DNA of 64,000 nt from Salinispora arenicola (lineage in GTDB: Bacteria; Actinomycetota; Actinomycetes; Mycobacteriales; Micromonosporaceae), in NCBI RefSeq assembly GCF_006716065.1, contig NZ_VFOL01000001.1:186001-250000 (forward strand), read 5' to 3'. Shown one piece after another: positions 36,821 to 45,864 of the stretch (positions within the stretch are counted from its first letter, which is position 1; each line of letters begins with the position of its first letter). Under the pieces are notes generated by a model that searched no databases, was not told the origin of the DNA, and saw only the letters and a program-made list of their open reading frames with translations. The translations under genes and the position numbers were made by a program.

Positions 36821-37572
36821 GGGCCGAGGCAACGGGCTGGCTGATCGCCCTGCGCGACACCACGGGCTCCACCTGGGACGACGCGTGCTGCCGCGCCGAC
36901 CTCTCCCCGGAGGAGGAACGGCGAGCCGAGCGGTTCCTGCGTGCCGCGGCGGCCGTCACCTACGTCCGGGGCCGTTCCGCGGTCCGCAGGGTACTCGGTC
37001 ACGTGCTGGGCGAGCCGCCTTCGCAGGTGCGGATCGCCGCCGCGCCGCACGGCGGGCCTATCCTTCCGGATCACCCGGACCGACGGGTCAGCTGGTCGAC
37101 GACAGCCGGGGTGCTGCTGGTCGCGGTGAGCCGGAACGCCCGGATCGGCGTCGACGTCGAGGTGCTCCGCCCCGTCGGGTCGCCCGCCGAGGTGCTAGGG
37201 ACCTTCTACCCGGACGTGGACACGCTGGGCGAGTTCCGTGAGTCGGAGACGTTCTTCTCCGCCTGGACGCTGCTCGAGGCGGCGGTCAAGGCGACCGGGC
37301 GCGGTCTGGCGCGGGGCGCACGCCAGGTCCGACTGCACCGGCCCCCCGACACCAACCGGTGTGCCCTCGCCGAGATCCGCGACGCCGACGAGATGGCGTG
37401 GTCCGGTCGTACCGACCGCTTCCCGGTGCCCGGATCGTCCGCCGAGGTGATGACGGCCTTCGTGACCAGCGGCACCTGCGTCCCGTTGTGGCTACACACC
37501 TGGCGGATGCCGACCGTCGCGGGTTCCCCGGCAGGCGACGTCGCGCAGCCCGGACCCGGAGTCGTCTCGTGA
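36817..37572 (+). CDS. 4'-phosphopantetheinyl transferase
   Basis: Sfp-type PPTase of 251 residues that would activate the two ACPs of the cluster. IGVDVEVLRP (about residues 107-116) is the magnesium/CoA-binding motif. The second motif reads FFSAWTLLEAAVKATGRGL, with Leu where most family members have Lys in WxxKEA, though the Glu is kept. A Pro/Gly-rich tail follows. It starts inside the stop of the C45 gene. A cluster-borne PPTase agrees with carrier-bound assembly of both the polyene and hydrazinoacetyl parts. Confidence 0.87.
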   Translation: MRAEATGWLIALRDTTGSTWDDACCRADLSPEEERRAERFLRAAAAVTYVRGRSAVRRVLGHVLGEPPSQVRIAAAPHGGPILPDHPDRRVSWSTTAGVLLVAVSRNARIGVDVEVLRPVGSPAEVLGTFYPDVDTLGEFRESETFFSAWTLLEAAVKATGRGLARGARQVRLHRPPDTNRCALAEIRDADEMAWSGRTDRFPVPGSSAEVMTAFVTSGTCVPLWLHTWRMPTVAGSPAGDVAQPGPGVVS

Positions 37573-37634
37573 GCGACCGGACTGGCCCGCCTGCCACCAG
37601 TGACCCAACGGCCACCTGCACGAAAGGAGACAAG

Positions 37635-39101
37635 TTGTCCGCAACGGAGAACACCCGGCCGGCCGGCACCGACTCGGGGTTGCTGTCCCCGGTCTGGGCC
37701 GGCACCCCGGTCGAAGCTGTCACCTCGGACGAGGCGTGGCTGGCGGCGATGGTCGAGTTCGAGGCCGCGCTGGCCACCGCCCAGGCACGTCTCGGCGCGG
37801 TCCCGGACGGTACGGCCGCCGCGATCCGCGCGGCCGGCGAGAGCGGTCGGCTGGACCTGGTGGAGTTGGCCCGGCTCGGTCGGGAGGCCGCCAACCCGGT
37901 CGTCGGCTTCGTCAAGCACCTCACTGGACTGGTCGCCAGCACCGCCCCGGAAGCGGCCGGGCACGTGCACGCCGGAAGCACCAGTCAGGACGTCCTGGAC
38001 TCTGCGGCCATGCTGGTCGCCACCCGCGCGCTGTGCCTCGTCCGAGACGACCTGGCGCGCATCCGGACCGCCCTCACGGAACTCGCCCGGGACCACCGCG
38101 GCACGGCGGCCGTCGCCCGCACCCTGACCCAGCACGCGGTCCCCACCACGTTCGGAACCAAGGCGGCCACCTGGCTCACCCTGATCTGCGACGCTCACGA
38201 GCGGGTGGACGCCCTGCTGCGCCAGGGACTGCCGGTGTCGATGGGCGGGGCGGCCGGCACACTCGCGGCCTACCACGACCATCTGACCGCCGCCGGCGTG
38301 GCCGACGACCATCCCGAGCTTCGGCTGGCCACACTGGTCGCGGACGAGTTGGGCCTCGCCCGGCCGACACTGCCCTGGCATGCCGCCCGTACTCCGATCG
38401 CCGATCTGGCCGCCGTGCTGAACTTCGTGGGCGGCGCGCTCGGCAAGTTCGCCGCGGACGTGCTCGTCCTGTCGCGCACCGAGATCGCCGAGGTGGCCGA
38501 GCCCGCCGCGGTGGGCCGCGGGCAGTCCTCGGCGATGCCGCAGAAGCGCAACCCGGTGCTGAGCGTCCTGGTCGCGACGGCCGCCAGGCAGATCCCGGTG
38601 TACGCGCTGGTGCTGGGCCAGTCGATGGTGGCCGAGGACGAGCGGTCCTCGGGAGCCTGGCACGCGGAGTGGCAGCCACTTCGGGAGTGCCTGCGGCTGG
38701 CTGCCGGCGCGAGCCACACCGCAGCCGAACTGGCGCAGGGTGTGGTCGTGGCGACCGAACGAATCCGCGTGAACCTGTCCCTGACCGGGAGCAGTCTGGT
38801 TGCCGAGCGGTTGTCCGTGGCGCTCGGTCAGGAGTTGGGCCGCCAGCGGGCCAAGGAGGCGGTGACCCGCGCGGTTCGGGACACCGAGCTGGGAATGCCC
38901 GCGGCCGATGCCCTGCGGCATGCCCTCAACGAGGCCGGGCTTGTCGACGGACGGTCCGCGTGCCTCGACTCGCTCGCAGAACTTCTCGATCCGGAGGGCT
39001 ACCTCGGGGCCGCCGCGCCCCTGGTCGACCGTGCCGTGCACCGCGCCCACACGGCAGCCACCCCCCTCACCCCGTCACAGGAACCGGAGGCGAAACAATG
39101 A
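37635..39101 (+). CDS. Fumarase/aspartase-superfamily lyase, probable nitrosuccinate lyase (CreD-like)
   Basis: Lyase of 488 residues from the PcaB/adenylosuccinate-lyase branch. The superfamily signature is GRGQSSAMPQKRNPV (about residues 294-308), and AGSTSQDVLDSAAM is the second conserved region. In cremeomycin, fosfazinomycin and triacsin pathways, homologues split nitrosuccinate into fumarate and nitrite. Its partner flavoprotein is at 44014-45864. The TTG start at 37635 has AAAGGAG five bases upstream; an in-frame GTG at 37569 overlaps the PPTase stop. The next gene starts in its stop codon. The family is certain; the nitrite-forming role rests on context. Confidence 0.8.
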   Translation: MSATENTRPAGTDSGLLSPVWAGTPVEAVTSDEAWLAAMVEFEAALATAQARLGAVPDGTAAAIRAAGESGRLDLVELARLGREAANPVVGFVKHLTGLVASTAPEAAGHVHAGSTSQDVLDSAAMLVATRALCLVRDDLARIRTALTELARDHRGTAAVARTLTQHAVPTTFGTKAATWLTLICDAHERVDALLRQGLPVSMGGAAGTLAAYHDHLTAAGVADDHPELRLATLVADELGLARPTLPWHAARTPIADLAAVLNFVGGALGKFAADVLVLSRTEIAEVAEPAAVGRGQSSAMPQKRNPVLSVLVATAARQIPVYALVLGQSMVAEDERSSGAWHAEWQPLRECLRLAAGASHTAAELAQGVVVATERIRVNLSLTGSSLVAERLSVALGQELGRQRAKEAVTRAVRDTELGMPAADALRHALNEAGLVDGRSACLDSLAELLDPEGYLGAAAPLVDRAVHRAHTAATPLTPSQEPEAKQ

Positions 39102-40768
39102 TGATCAACGAGCAACTCCGCCGGGCGATTCTCGACGACCGGGCGCTCGGTGCGGGCAATGTGCTGCACCGGCTCACCCGCTACGGTCGGTCCCTGGAGG
39201 GGCAGGTGTTGTGGCTCGACGGCACCTGGCGCGATCCCGCCGGCAACCACCCCGAGGTACTCACCCTCGGCGAACTGCACGAGACCGTGGCGACCTACGC
39301 CGGGTTCTACCGGCGCAACGGCGTACGGGCCAAGGACGCGGTCGCCATCGTGACCACGTCGATCACCGACTTCGCGCTGAACCTGATGGCGCTCACCAGC
39401 ATCGGTGCGATCGCGTCCCTGGTGAACGCCAACATGCCGGTGGAGACCCGGCGCGAGTACATCCGCCGTCAGCGGGTCGTGGGCATCATGACGCGCGAGC
39501 CCTGGCACAAGGAGCTACAGAGCCACCTGCGGGACGACGTTCCGCCGTTGTTCGTGGCGCTGCAGGCCGAGATCACCCCCGAGGACCGGGCGCACCGTCC
39601 CGAGAACTACCCGTTCCGACACGCCCCGAACGACCCCATTCTCATCTCCCACTCCTCCGGCACCACAGGCATCCCGAAGTCGGCGTTCCACACCCACACG
39701 ACGCTGTTCCACGGGGCCCTGAGCCGGTTGTCGGATGGCTTGGACTGCAGCACCCGTTCACGGCTGCTGGCGCTGCCGGGACACCACGTATCGGCGATGT
39801 CGAACACACTGTTGGGCCTGTTGCTGGGCGCACCAGTGATCCACTTCACCGATCCGAGCGGCAAGGGCGTGCTGGACGGGATCGAGAAGTTCCGCCCGAC
39901 CATCGTGTTCGGGTTCACGCACACGTTCATGGAGATGGCGGGCGAGGACCTGACCGACCGCGATCTGTCCTGCGTCGAGGGGTTCTACGCCTCCGGTGAC
40001 GCCGCCCACGTGGTGCACATCAGACGGCTCCTGGAAAAGGGCCAACATCCGGTGACCGGCCGCGACCTGAAACCGAAGCTGGCTCCGGGTGCGATCTTCC
40101 TCGACATCTTCGGCTCGACCGAGATGGGCTACGTCCTGTTCGACTACGTCCACCGCCCGGGCGCCCCGAGCATGGGTCGCTGTATCGGTCGTCCGATGCG
40201 CTTCGCCGAGGCCGCAGCGCTCTCCGAGGACGGCGAGGTCCTGCCACCCGGCGCGGTGGGCCGACTCGGTGTGCGATCCCAGTCACTGACGCCGGGCTTC
40301 TGGAACGACAACGTGCGCTGGCACCAGCAGTGGCTCGGGGGCTACTTCCTGACCGGTGACCTGGTGTACCGGGACGCCGGCAACAACTTCTACCACCTCG
40401 ATCGCACCAGTGACGCCATCCGTACCTCCGAGGGGTTCGTCTACAGCGCGTACACCGAGGAGCTGCTGCTCAGCGAGTACGAGGAGATCCGTGACTGCAC
40501 CATCGTCGGGCTGGCCGCCGAGGAGGTTCGGTTCGGCTGGGAGGACGAGGGCGTCGCGGAGACGTACGTCCTGCTGGAACTCGCCGATGGGGTGACGGCC
40601 CCGGAGGATCCGACGTCCTGGGTGAACGCGGCGCTGACCAGGCACGGCTTACCCGCGGTGGCGGGCGCCGTGCTCGTCCCGGAGGACACGATTCCCGTGG
40701 GCATCACCGGCAAGGTCCTCAAGCGGATCCTGCGCGAACAGGCCAGGACGCTGGTCGCTGGTCGCTGA
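39098..40768 (+). CDS. AMP-forming synthetase, probable nitrite-activating (CreM/Tri17-like)
   Basis: ANL-superfamily adenylating enzyme of 556 residues. ISHSSGTTGIPKSAFH (about residues 185-200) is the ATP P-loop, GSTEMGY the A5 region, and PVGITGKVLKRIL near the end holds the catalytic Lys. It starts in the stop codon of the CreD-like lyase. In the cremeomycin and triacsin pathways an ANL enzyme next to the nitrite genes uses ATP and nitrite to form an N-N bond. The same role is proposed here: joining nitrite to a hydrazine to give N-hydroxytriazene. A plain acyl-CoA ligase remains possible. Confidence 0.78.
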   Translation: MMINEQLRRAILDDRALGAGNVLHRLTRYGRSLEGQVLWLDGTWRDPAGNHPEVLTLGELHETVATYAGFYRRNGVRAKDAVAIVTTSITDFALNLMALTSIGAIASLVNANMPVETRREYIRRQRVVGIMTREPWHKELQSHLRDDVPPLFVALQAEITPEDRAHRPENYPFRHAPNDPILISHSSGTTGIPKSAFHTHTTLFHGALSRLSDGLDCSTRSRLLALPGHHVSAMSNTLLGLLLGAPVIHFTDPSGKGVLDGIEKFRPTIVFGFTHTFMEMAGEDLTDRDLSCVEGFYASGDAAHVVHIRRLLEKGQHPVTGRDLKPKLAPGAIFLDIFGSTEMGYVLFDYVHRPGAPSMGRCIGRPMRFAEAAALSEDGEVLPPGAVGRLGVRSQSLTPGFWNDNVRWHQQWLGGYFLTGDLVYRDAGNNFYHLDRTSDAIRTSEGFVYSAYTEELLLSEYEEIRDCTIVGLAAEEVRFGWEDEGVAETYVLLELADGVTAPEDPTSWVNAALTRHGLPAVAGAVLVPEDTIPVGITGKVLKRILREQARTLVAGR

Positions 40769-40836
40769 CCGCGTTCACTACCCGCCCGGTTGGGCGGCAC
40801 GGGGCGCCCACCCGGTCCGGGAAAGGAGATTCAAAC

Positions 40837-42342
40837 ATGAGCACCCACTACGACGTGATCGTCATCGGTAGCGGGCTCGGCGGCCTCGCCGCAGCCACCA
40901 CCCTGCAGCGTGGGGGCAGACGAACGTTGCTGTTGGAACGGCACAGCGTTCCCGGCGGCGCGGCCACCTCCTTCGTACGAGGCCGCTTCGAATTCGAGGT
41001 ATCGCTGCACCAGCTGGGCGGCATGGGCGGGCACGGTCCCCTGAAGGCGGTGCTGGACGAGCTGGACGTGACGCGCCGATTGGAGTGGCTGGAAGACCGT
41101 GATCTGTGCCGCACGTTCGTGCCGGGTGAGGTCGATGTCCGGCTGCCCCACGACTGGACGGGTCTGGCGGACGTGCTGGACGGCCTCAGCCCCGGCAACC
41201 GGCCACAGATCGTGCGATTCCTGGAAATCGTCCGGGAGACCGGGCTGTGGCAGCTGACCGCGCGGGTCAACCTGCACCGGATTCCGGAACAGCTGGAGTG
41301 GCTGAAGACCCTTCCCGACGTGCGCCGTTACGCACTGCGGACCTTCCGTGAGGTGCTGGACGAGTTCTTCACCGACGAACGGCTGAAGCTCGTGTTGTCC
41401 TCGTACTGGAGCTACAACGGCCAGCTTCCGCACCGAATCGCCTTCGTGGACATGGCCCGACTCCTGACGCTGTACGTGGAGACCAGGCCGTACCAGGTCG
41501 TCGGCGGCGGTCAGGCGCTCTCCTCCGCGCTCGTGGAGTCCTTCGAGGAGGCCGGGGGCGAGCTGCGACTGAACACCAACGTCGTACAGATTCTCACCCA
41601 CGGGGGATCCGCGGTGGGAGTGCGGTTGGAAAACGGTGACACGGTCGGCGCCAAGCTGGTGGTCTCCAACGCTCCGTCGACGACGACGTACACCCGGCTG
41701 TTGGACGACCCGGGGGTGGTACCCGCCTATGTTCTGCAGGGTCTGCGTGCCCGGCGGCCCGGGGCGTCGGCATCGTGCCTGTTCCTCGGAGTGGACGCGT
41801 CGCCGAAGGAGTTGGGCTTCACCGCGGCGACGACGTTCCTCTCCGCCAGTCTGGACGAGCAGTCGGTGCTGCGTGGGGCCTACTCCCTGACCGAGCCCTG
41901 CCCATTCCTGATCGTCACCTGCTACGACGTGCAGCCGACCGGTTTCGCCCCCAAGGGCTGCACCCAGGTTGTGCTCTCCGCGATCCAGTACGCCGAGCCG
42001 TGGGAATCGCTGGCGCCGGAGGACTACGCCGCGGCAAAGGCCTCCTACGCGGAGTCCCAACTGGACCTGGCGGAGACCCTCGTACCCGGCCTCCGGGACG
42101 CGATCGAGGAGGCCGAGCTGGCCACACCGCTGACGTTCAAGCGCTACACCAACCAGCCCGGCGGCGCCATCTACGGCTTCGACCAGGACATCACCGACAG
42201 CTGGCTGTTCCACGACGAGGACCTCAAGCAGAACGTGCCGGGCCTGCTGCTGACCAGCAACTGGACGACGGCCGGCGGTTACAACTCCAACCTCGTGACA
42301 GCTTCCCGGCGCTGCCAGGGGCTGCTCGCCATGGGCCAGTGA
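40837..42342 (+). CDS. CrtI/phytoene-desaturase-like FAD oxidoreductase, copy 2
   Basis: FAD oxidoreductase of 501 residues, paralogous to the gene at 24126. VIVIGSGLGGLAAATTLQ is the FAD motif. The segments GGAATSFVRGRFEFEVSLHQ and IYGFDQDITDSWLF are identical or nearly identical in both copies. AAAGGAG lies nine bases before the ATG at 40837. It is again followed directly by a 2Fe-2S reductase. Two such pairs in one cluster suggest two related oxidation or isomerisation steps, or heterodimers as known for some CrtI-like enzymes. The substrate is unknown. Confidence 0.85.
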   Translation: MSTHYDVIVIGSGLGGLAAATTLQRGGRRTLLLERHSVPGGAATSFVRGRFEFEVSLHQLGGMGGHGPLKAVLDELDVTRRLEWLEDRDLCRTFVPGEVDVRLPHDWTGLADVLDGLSPGNRPQIVRFLEIVRETGLWQLTARVNLHRIPEQLEWLKTLPDVRRYALRTFREVLDEFFTDERLKLVLSSYWSYNGQLPHRIAFVDMARLLTLYVETRPYQVVGGGQALSSALVESFEEAGGELRLNTNVVQILTHGGSAVGVRLENGDTVGAKLVVSNAPSTTTYTRLLDDPGVVPAYVLQGLRARRPGASASCLFLGVDASPKELGFTAATTFLSASLDEQSVLRGAYSLTEPCPFLIVTCYDVQPTGFAPKGCTQVVLSAIQYAEPWESLAPEDYAAAKASYAESQLDLAETLVPGLRDAIEEAELATPLTFKRYTNQPGGAIYGFDQDITDSWLFHDEDLKQNVPGLLLTSNWTTAGGYNSNLVTASRRCQGLLAMGQ

Positions 42343-42364
42343 CTTCGAGAGAGCGGAGTGGGAC

Positions 42365-43558
42365 ATGACAGACCCGCCATACACCCCCTCGGTCAATCCG
42401 TTGGCCCGTCTGCTTGAAGGAGTGGACGGCGTCGTCGAACGGCTCAAGGCGCACGCGGCGAATCAGGCGGCGCACCGGGCCGACGCGCGGGCCGAGGTCG
42501 AGCCCTACCATCCGAGGAAGCTCGAGCTGACGGTGACGGAGTTGATCGATGAGACGTCGACAACGAAGACCCTGCGGCTGCGACGCGCCGCCGGTGGGAG
42601 CCTTCCGCCGTTCCGCGCCGGGCAGTACCTCAGCCTGGACGTTCAGGTCGGTGACATCCACACCAACCGGGCTTTTTCCATTTCGTCCAGCCCGACCCGA
42701 CGTGACCACTACGACCTGACCGTGCGCCGACTACCCGGCGGTCTGGTCAGCAACTATCTGCTGGACGAGGTATCCATCGGTGACCGCTTCACCAGCGGCG
42801 GGCCGATGGGCACGTTCACCCACGATCCGCTGTTCCACGGTGACGACCTGGTGTTCCTCGCCGGTGGTTCCGGGGTGGCGCCAGCGATGAGCATGATCCG
42901 CGAGATCGTCGAGTTGGGCCTGCCACGCCGGATGACACTGCTCTACGGCTCCCGGCGCTCGGACGACATCATCTTCCAGAACGAACTCGAGGCGATCGAG
43001 CGGCAGCACCCAAACATCGTGGTCCACCACATTCTGGCCCAGGCCGACCCCGGCTGGACCGGCGCGGTGAAGCCACTCAACGCCCCGCTCATCGTCAAGC
43101 TTGCCGCACCGTTGGCCGGACGTATGACCTACGTGTGCGGGCCCGCGTACAAGTACCCGTATCTCGTCGGGGAGCTGGAGTCGCTCGGGCTGCCCGGTCG
43201 ACGCATCCGGATGGAGGCCAACTACGTCGCCAAGTCGCCGCCGGACACCCCCGACTGGCCGAGCGGCGTCGATCCCACAGGTGCGGTCACGGTCAGCGTG
43301 CGGGGAGGTAAGAGTTTCCAGATGCCCCGCGGTCGGGAGCTGATCTACGCACTGGAGGAGAACGGCATGCCACCGGCGGCGTCCTGCCGCTCCGGCGAAT
43401 GCGGGGACTGCCGGGTCAAGGTCTGCTCCGGCGAGGTCGTCCACGCCGAGGAGGCCCGGCTACGCACGAGCGACCGGAGGTTCGGCTACGCGCATTCCTG
43501 CGTCGCCTATCCCCTGACCGACATCGAAGTCGACTTCCAGCCCGGTAACTATTTCTAG
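42365..43558 (+). CDS. 2Fe-2S ferredoxin-NAD(P)H reductase, copy 2
   Basis: Electron-transfer protein of 397 residues with the same domain order as the one at 25646: FAD domain (RAFSISSSP), NAD(P) domain (AGGSGVAPAMSMIRE) and plant-type ferredoxin with CRSGECGDC plus a later Cys in YAHSCVAYP. The N-terminal 60 residues are helical and differ from the first copy. The gene is 22 bp behind its CrtI-like partner. It ends this first run of genes; a 141-bp gap with a GGGAGG ribosome site leads to the ACP gene. Confidence 0.88.
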   Translation: MTDPPYTPSVNPLARLLEGVDGVVERLKAHAANQAAHRADARAEVEPYHPRKLELTVTELIDETSTTKTLRLRRAAGGSLPPFRAGQYLSLDVQVGDIHTNRAFSISSSPTRRDHYDLTVRRLPGGLVSNYLLDEVSIGDRFTSGGPMGTFTHDPLFHGDDLVFLAGGSGVAPAMSMIREIVELGLPRRMTLLYGSRRSDDIIFQNELEAIERQHPNIVVHHILAQADPGWTGAVKPLNAPLIVKLAAPLAGRMTYVCGPAYKYPYLVGELESLGLPGRRIRMEANYVAKSPPDTPDWPSGVDPTGAVTVSVRGGKSFQMPRGRELIYALEENGMPPAASCRSGECGDCRVKVCSGEVVHAEEARLRTSDRRFGYAHSCVAYPLTDIEVDFQPGNYF

Positions 43559-43699
43559 GAGCGAACCCGGAACAAAGGGAACCGCTCGTCAACCATCCCA
43601 CCCGCCACCACCACTACCCTTCCCACTTTCTCACCTGTCCTGACCCATTCCCGAGACGCTCCCGCGCGCCCAAAAACCCTTGATCAGGGAGGTACAACC

Positions 43700-43948
43700 A
43701 TGTCCACTGACCTGCGAGAGTTCGTCGTTTCCGCGCTCCGTGACATGAAGTTCGATGTGGAATCGGCGACCGACGAAACCCCACTGGGCGACGGTGGACT
43801 CGAATTAGAGTCACTCTCTTTGGCCGAACTCGTCATGCAGCTCGACAAATTCGGCGTCGAATTCTCGGACGAGGAGATGGAGAAGCTGACCGACCTGAAC
43901 CTCGGTGAGTTCACGGAAGAGGTAAATCGTCGCGCCGAAACGAAATAG
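43700..43948 (+). CDS. Acyl carrier protein 1
   Basis: Carrier protein of 82 residues for the polyene chain. The phosphopantetheine serine is in LELESLSLAELVMQ (about residue 38), with ESL in place of the usual DSL. The rest is the acidic four-helix pattern (FSDEEMEKLTDLNLGEF). The ATG at 43700 follows AGGGAGG. It stands between the second CrtI/reductase pair and the CreE-like flavoprotein. It is distinct from the second carrier at 55334, which is placed with the ligase that may load hydrazinoacetate. Confidence 0.9.
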   Translation: MSTDLREFVVSALRDMKFDVESATDETPLGDGGLELESLSLAELVMQLDKFGVEFSDEEMEKLTDLNLGEFTEEVNRRAETK

Positions 43949-44013
43949 CCGTCGCCATGACCGCTTCCTGGCGCTCGGTGCGTTCGCGCACGCCGGACAA
44001 AGGAGATGTGACC

Positions 44014-45864
44014 TTGCCGCAGCCGATCCGTGCGATGTGCGTCGTGGGAGCCGGACCACGCGGACTCGCTGTCCTCGAGCGGTTGAGTGCCAATCACCCC
44101 GACGGGCGCCGGCTGCTGGTCCACGTCGTGGACCCCTACCCACCGGGGCCCGGCCGAACCTGGCGCACCACACAGTCCTCCCACCTGCTCATGAACACGG
44201 TGACCTCCCAGGTCAGCCAGTTCACCGACGACAGTGTCCACTGTTCCGGCCCGATCCGGCCGGGTCCGAGCCTGCACGAGTGGCTGCACCGTTCCCCCAT
44301 GCCCGCGGGCCGGGCCTGGCCCGGCCCGGAACGGCTCGGCCCCGACGAGTACCCGTCCCGCGTCCAGTACGGCCACTACCTGACGTGGGTGTTCGAGGAC
44401 CTTGTCGCGAACGCCCCCGAGGGCCTGCGCTTCGTCGTCCACCGGGCGACGGCGGTGGCACTGGACGACGAGGCGGACGGCCAGTGCGTCACCCTGGACG
44501 AGGACACCCGGATCACCGGCCTGGACGCCGTGGTGCTGGCGCTCGGGCACGGAGCCAACGAGCCGACCGAGGAGGAGCGGCGGTTCACCACGTACGCGTG
44601 CCGCAACGGGTTGCGCTACCTACCGCCGGGCAATCCCGCCGACGCCGACTTCGACGGCATCGGCCCCGGGGAGACCGTCGCCGTCCGGGGGCTCGGGCTG
44701 GCCTTCTTCGACGTGCTGTCCCTGCTCACCGAGGGCCGGGGAGGCAAGTTCGTCAACTCCCCGGAGGGTCTGCAGTACCTCCCCTCCGGGCAGGAGCCGA
44801 TCCTGTACGCCGGATCCCGGCGCGGAGTGCCGCACCACGCCCGCGGGGAGAACCAGAAAGGACCGGCGGGCCGGCACGAACCGCTGTTCCTGACCCTGGA
44901 GGCGGTTCAGCGCATCCGGAACACACCCGACGCGACATTCAAGCGGGACGTGTGGCCACTGCTGGACGCGGAGGTACGCGCGGTCCACCACCACGCCCTG
45001 GTGGCCCAGCGCACGGGACGGGCGACGGCCGACCGTTTCCTCACCGACCTGCTGGCGGCCCCCGCGGACGGTCGGGCGGACGTCCTGCGCGGATACGGTC
45101 TCACCGAGCGGGACGACTGGGACTGGCGAAGAGTCGAATGCCCGTGGGGCGAGCGGGCGTTCACCGACCGCGCGGACTTCAACCGGTGGCTGCTCGGCCA
45201 CCTACGCGACGACGTGCGGCAGGCCAGGAACGGCAATGTCGACGACCCGTTGAAGGCCGCCCTGGACGTCCTGCGCGACCTGCGCAACGAGGTACGACTC
45301 GCGATCGACCACTCGGGGATCACCGGCAGGTCGTACCGCGACGAGGTGGTGGCCTGGTTCAACCCGCTGAACGCCTACCTGTCCATCGGCCCGCCCCGGT
45401 CGCGGATCGAGGAGATGATCGCCCTGATCGAGGCTGGCGTGCTCCAGGTCGTCGGACCGCGTACCCAGGTCCGTGCGGCCCCCGGCGGTGAGGGCTTCCT
45501 GATCGGCTCCACCCACCTGGGGGGACCGGAGGTGCTGGCGACAACGCTGATCGAGGCACGCATCGCCGAGCCGGACCTACGCCGTAGCACGAATCCGCTG
45601 CTACGGCATCTGCTCGCAACCGGGCAGTGCCGGCCCTACCGGATCGCCGACGGGGACGACGACTACGAGAGCGGCGGCCTGGAGGTCACCGCCCGGCCCT
45701 ACCGCGTGATGGACGCGTCGGGCGTTCCCCACCCGAGGCGGTTCGCCTACGGGGTGCCGACCGAGTACGTGCACTGGGCCACCGCGGCGGGCATCCGCCC
45801 CAGCGTCGGCTCCGTGATCCTCGAGGACGCGGACGCCATCGCCCGCGCAACATCACCCTCATGA
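44014..45864 (+). CDS. Large flavoprotein, probable aspartate N-monooxygenase (CreE/FzmM-like)
   Basis: FAD/NAD(P)-binding protein of about 616 residues. CVVGAGPRGLAVLERL near the N-terminus is the FAD motif; GLGLAFFDVLSLLTEGRG marks the second nucleotide region. Length and layout resemble CreE and FzmM, which oxidise the amine of aspartate to nitrosuccinate, feeding the CreD-type lyase. The TTG at 44014 has AAAGGAG eight bases upstream, better than the ATG at 43957, which has none. The acyl-CoA dehydrogenase gene begins in its stop codon. The specific substrate is inferred from the presence of the lyase at 37635. Confidence 0.75.
   Translation: MPQPIRAMCVVGAGPRGLAVLERLSANHPDGRRLLVHVVDPYPPGPGRTWRTTQSSHLLMNTVTSQVSQFTDDSVHCSGPIRPGPSLHEWLHRSPMPAGRAWPGPERLGPDEYPSRVQYGHYLTWVFEDLVANAPEGLRFVVHRATAVALDDEADGQCVTLDEDTRITGLDAVVLALGHGANEPTEEERRFTTYACRNGLRYLPPGNPADADFDGIGPGETVAVRGLGLAFFDVLSLLTEGRGGKFVNSPEGLQYLPSGQEPILYAGSRRGVPHHARGENQKGPAGRHEPLFLTLEAVQRIRNTPDATFKRDVWPLLDAEVRAVHHHALVAQRTGRATADRFLTDLLAAPADGRADVLRGYGLTERDDWDWRRVECPWGERAFTDRADFNRWLLGHLRDDVRQARNGNVDDPLKAALDVLRDLRNEVRLAIDHSGITGRSYRDEVVAWFNPLNAYLSIGPPRSRIEEMIALIEAGVLQVVGPRTQVRAAPGGEGFLIGSTHLGGPEVLATTLIEARIAEPDLRRSTNPLLRHLLATGQCRPYRIADGDDDYESGGLEVTARPYRVMDASGVPHPRRFAYGVPTEYVHWATAAGIRPSVGSVILEDADAIARATSPS

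Noticed and set aside
44369..45491. Long frames overlapping the CreE-like gene on both strands
   Set aside because: They are by-products of high GC third positions; only one frame has family motifs and a ribosome site.
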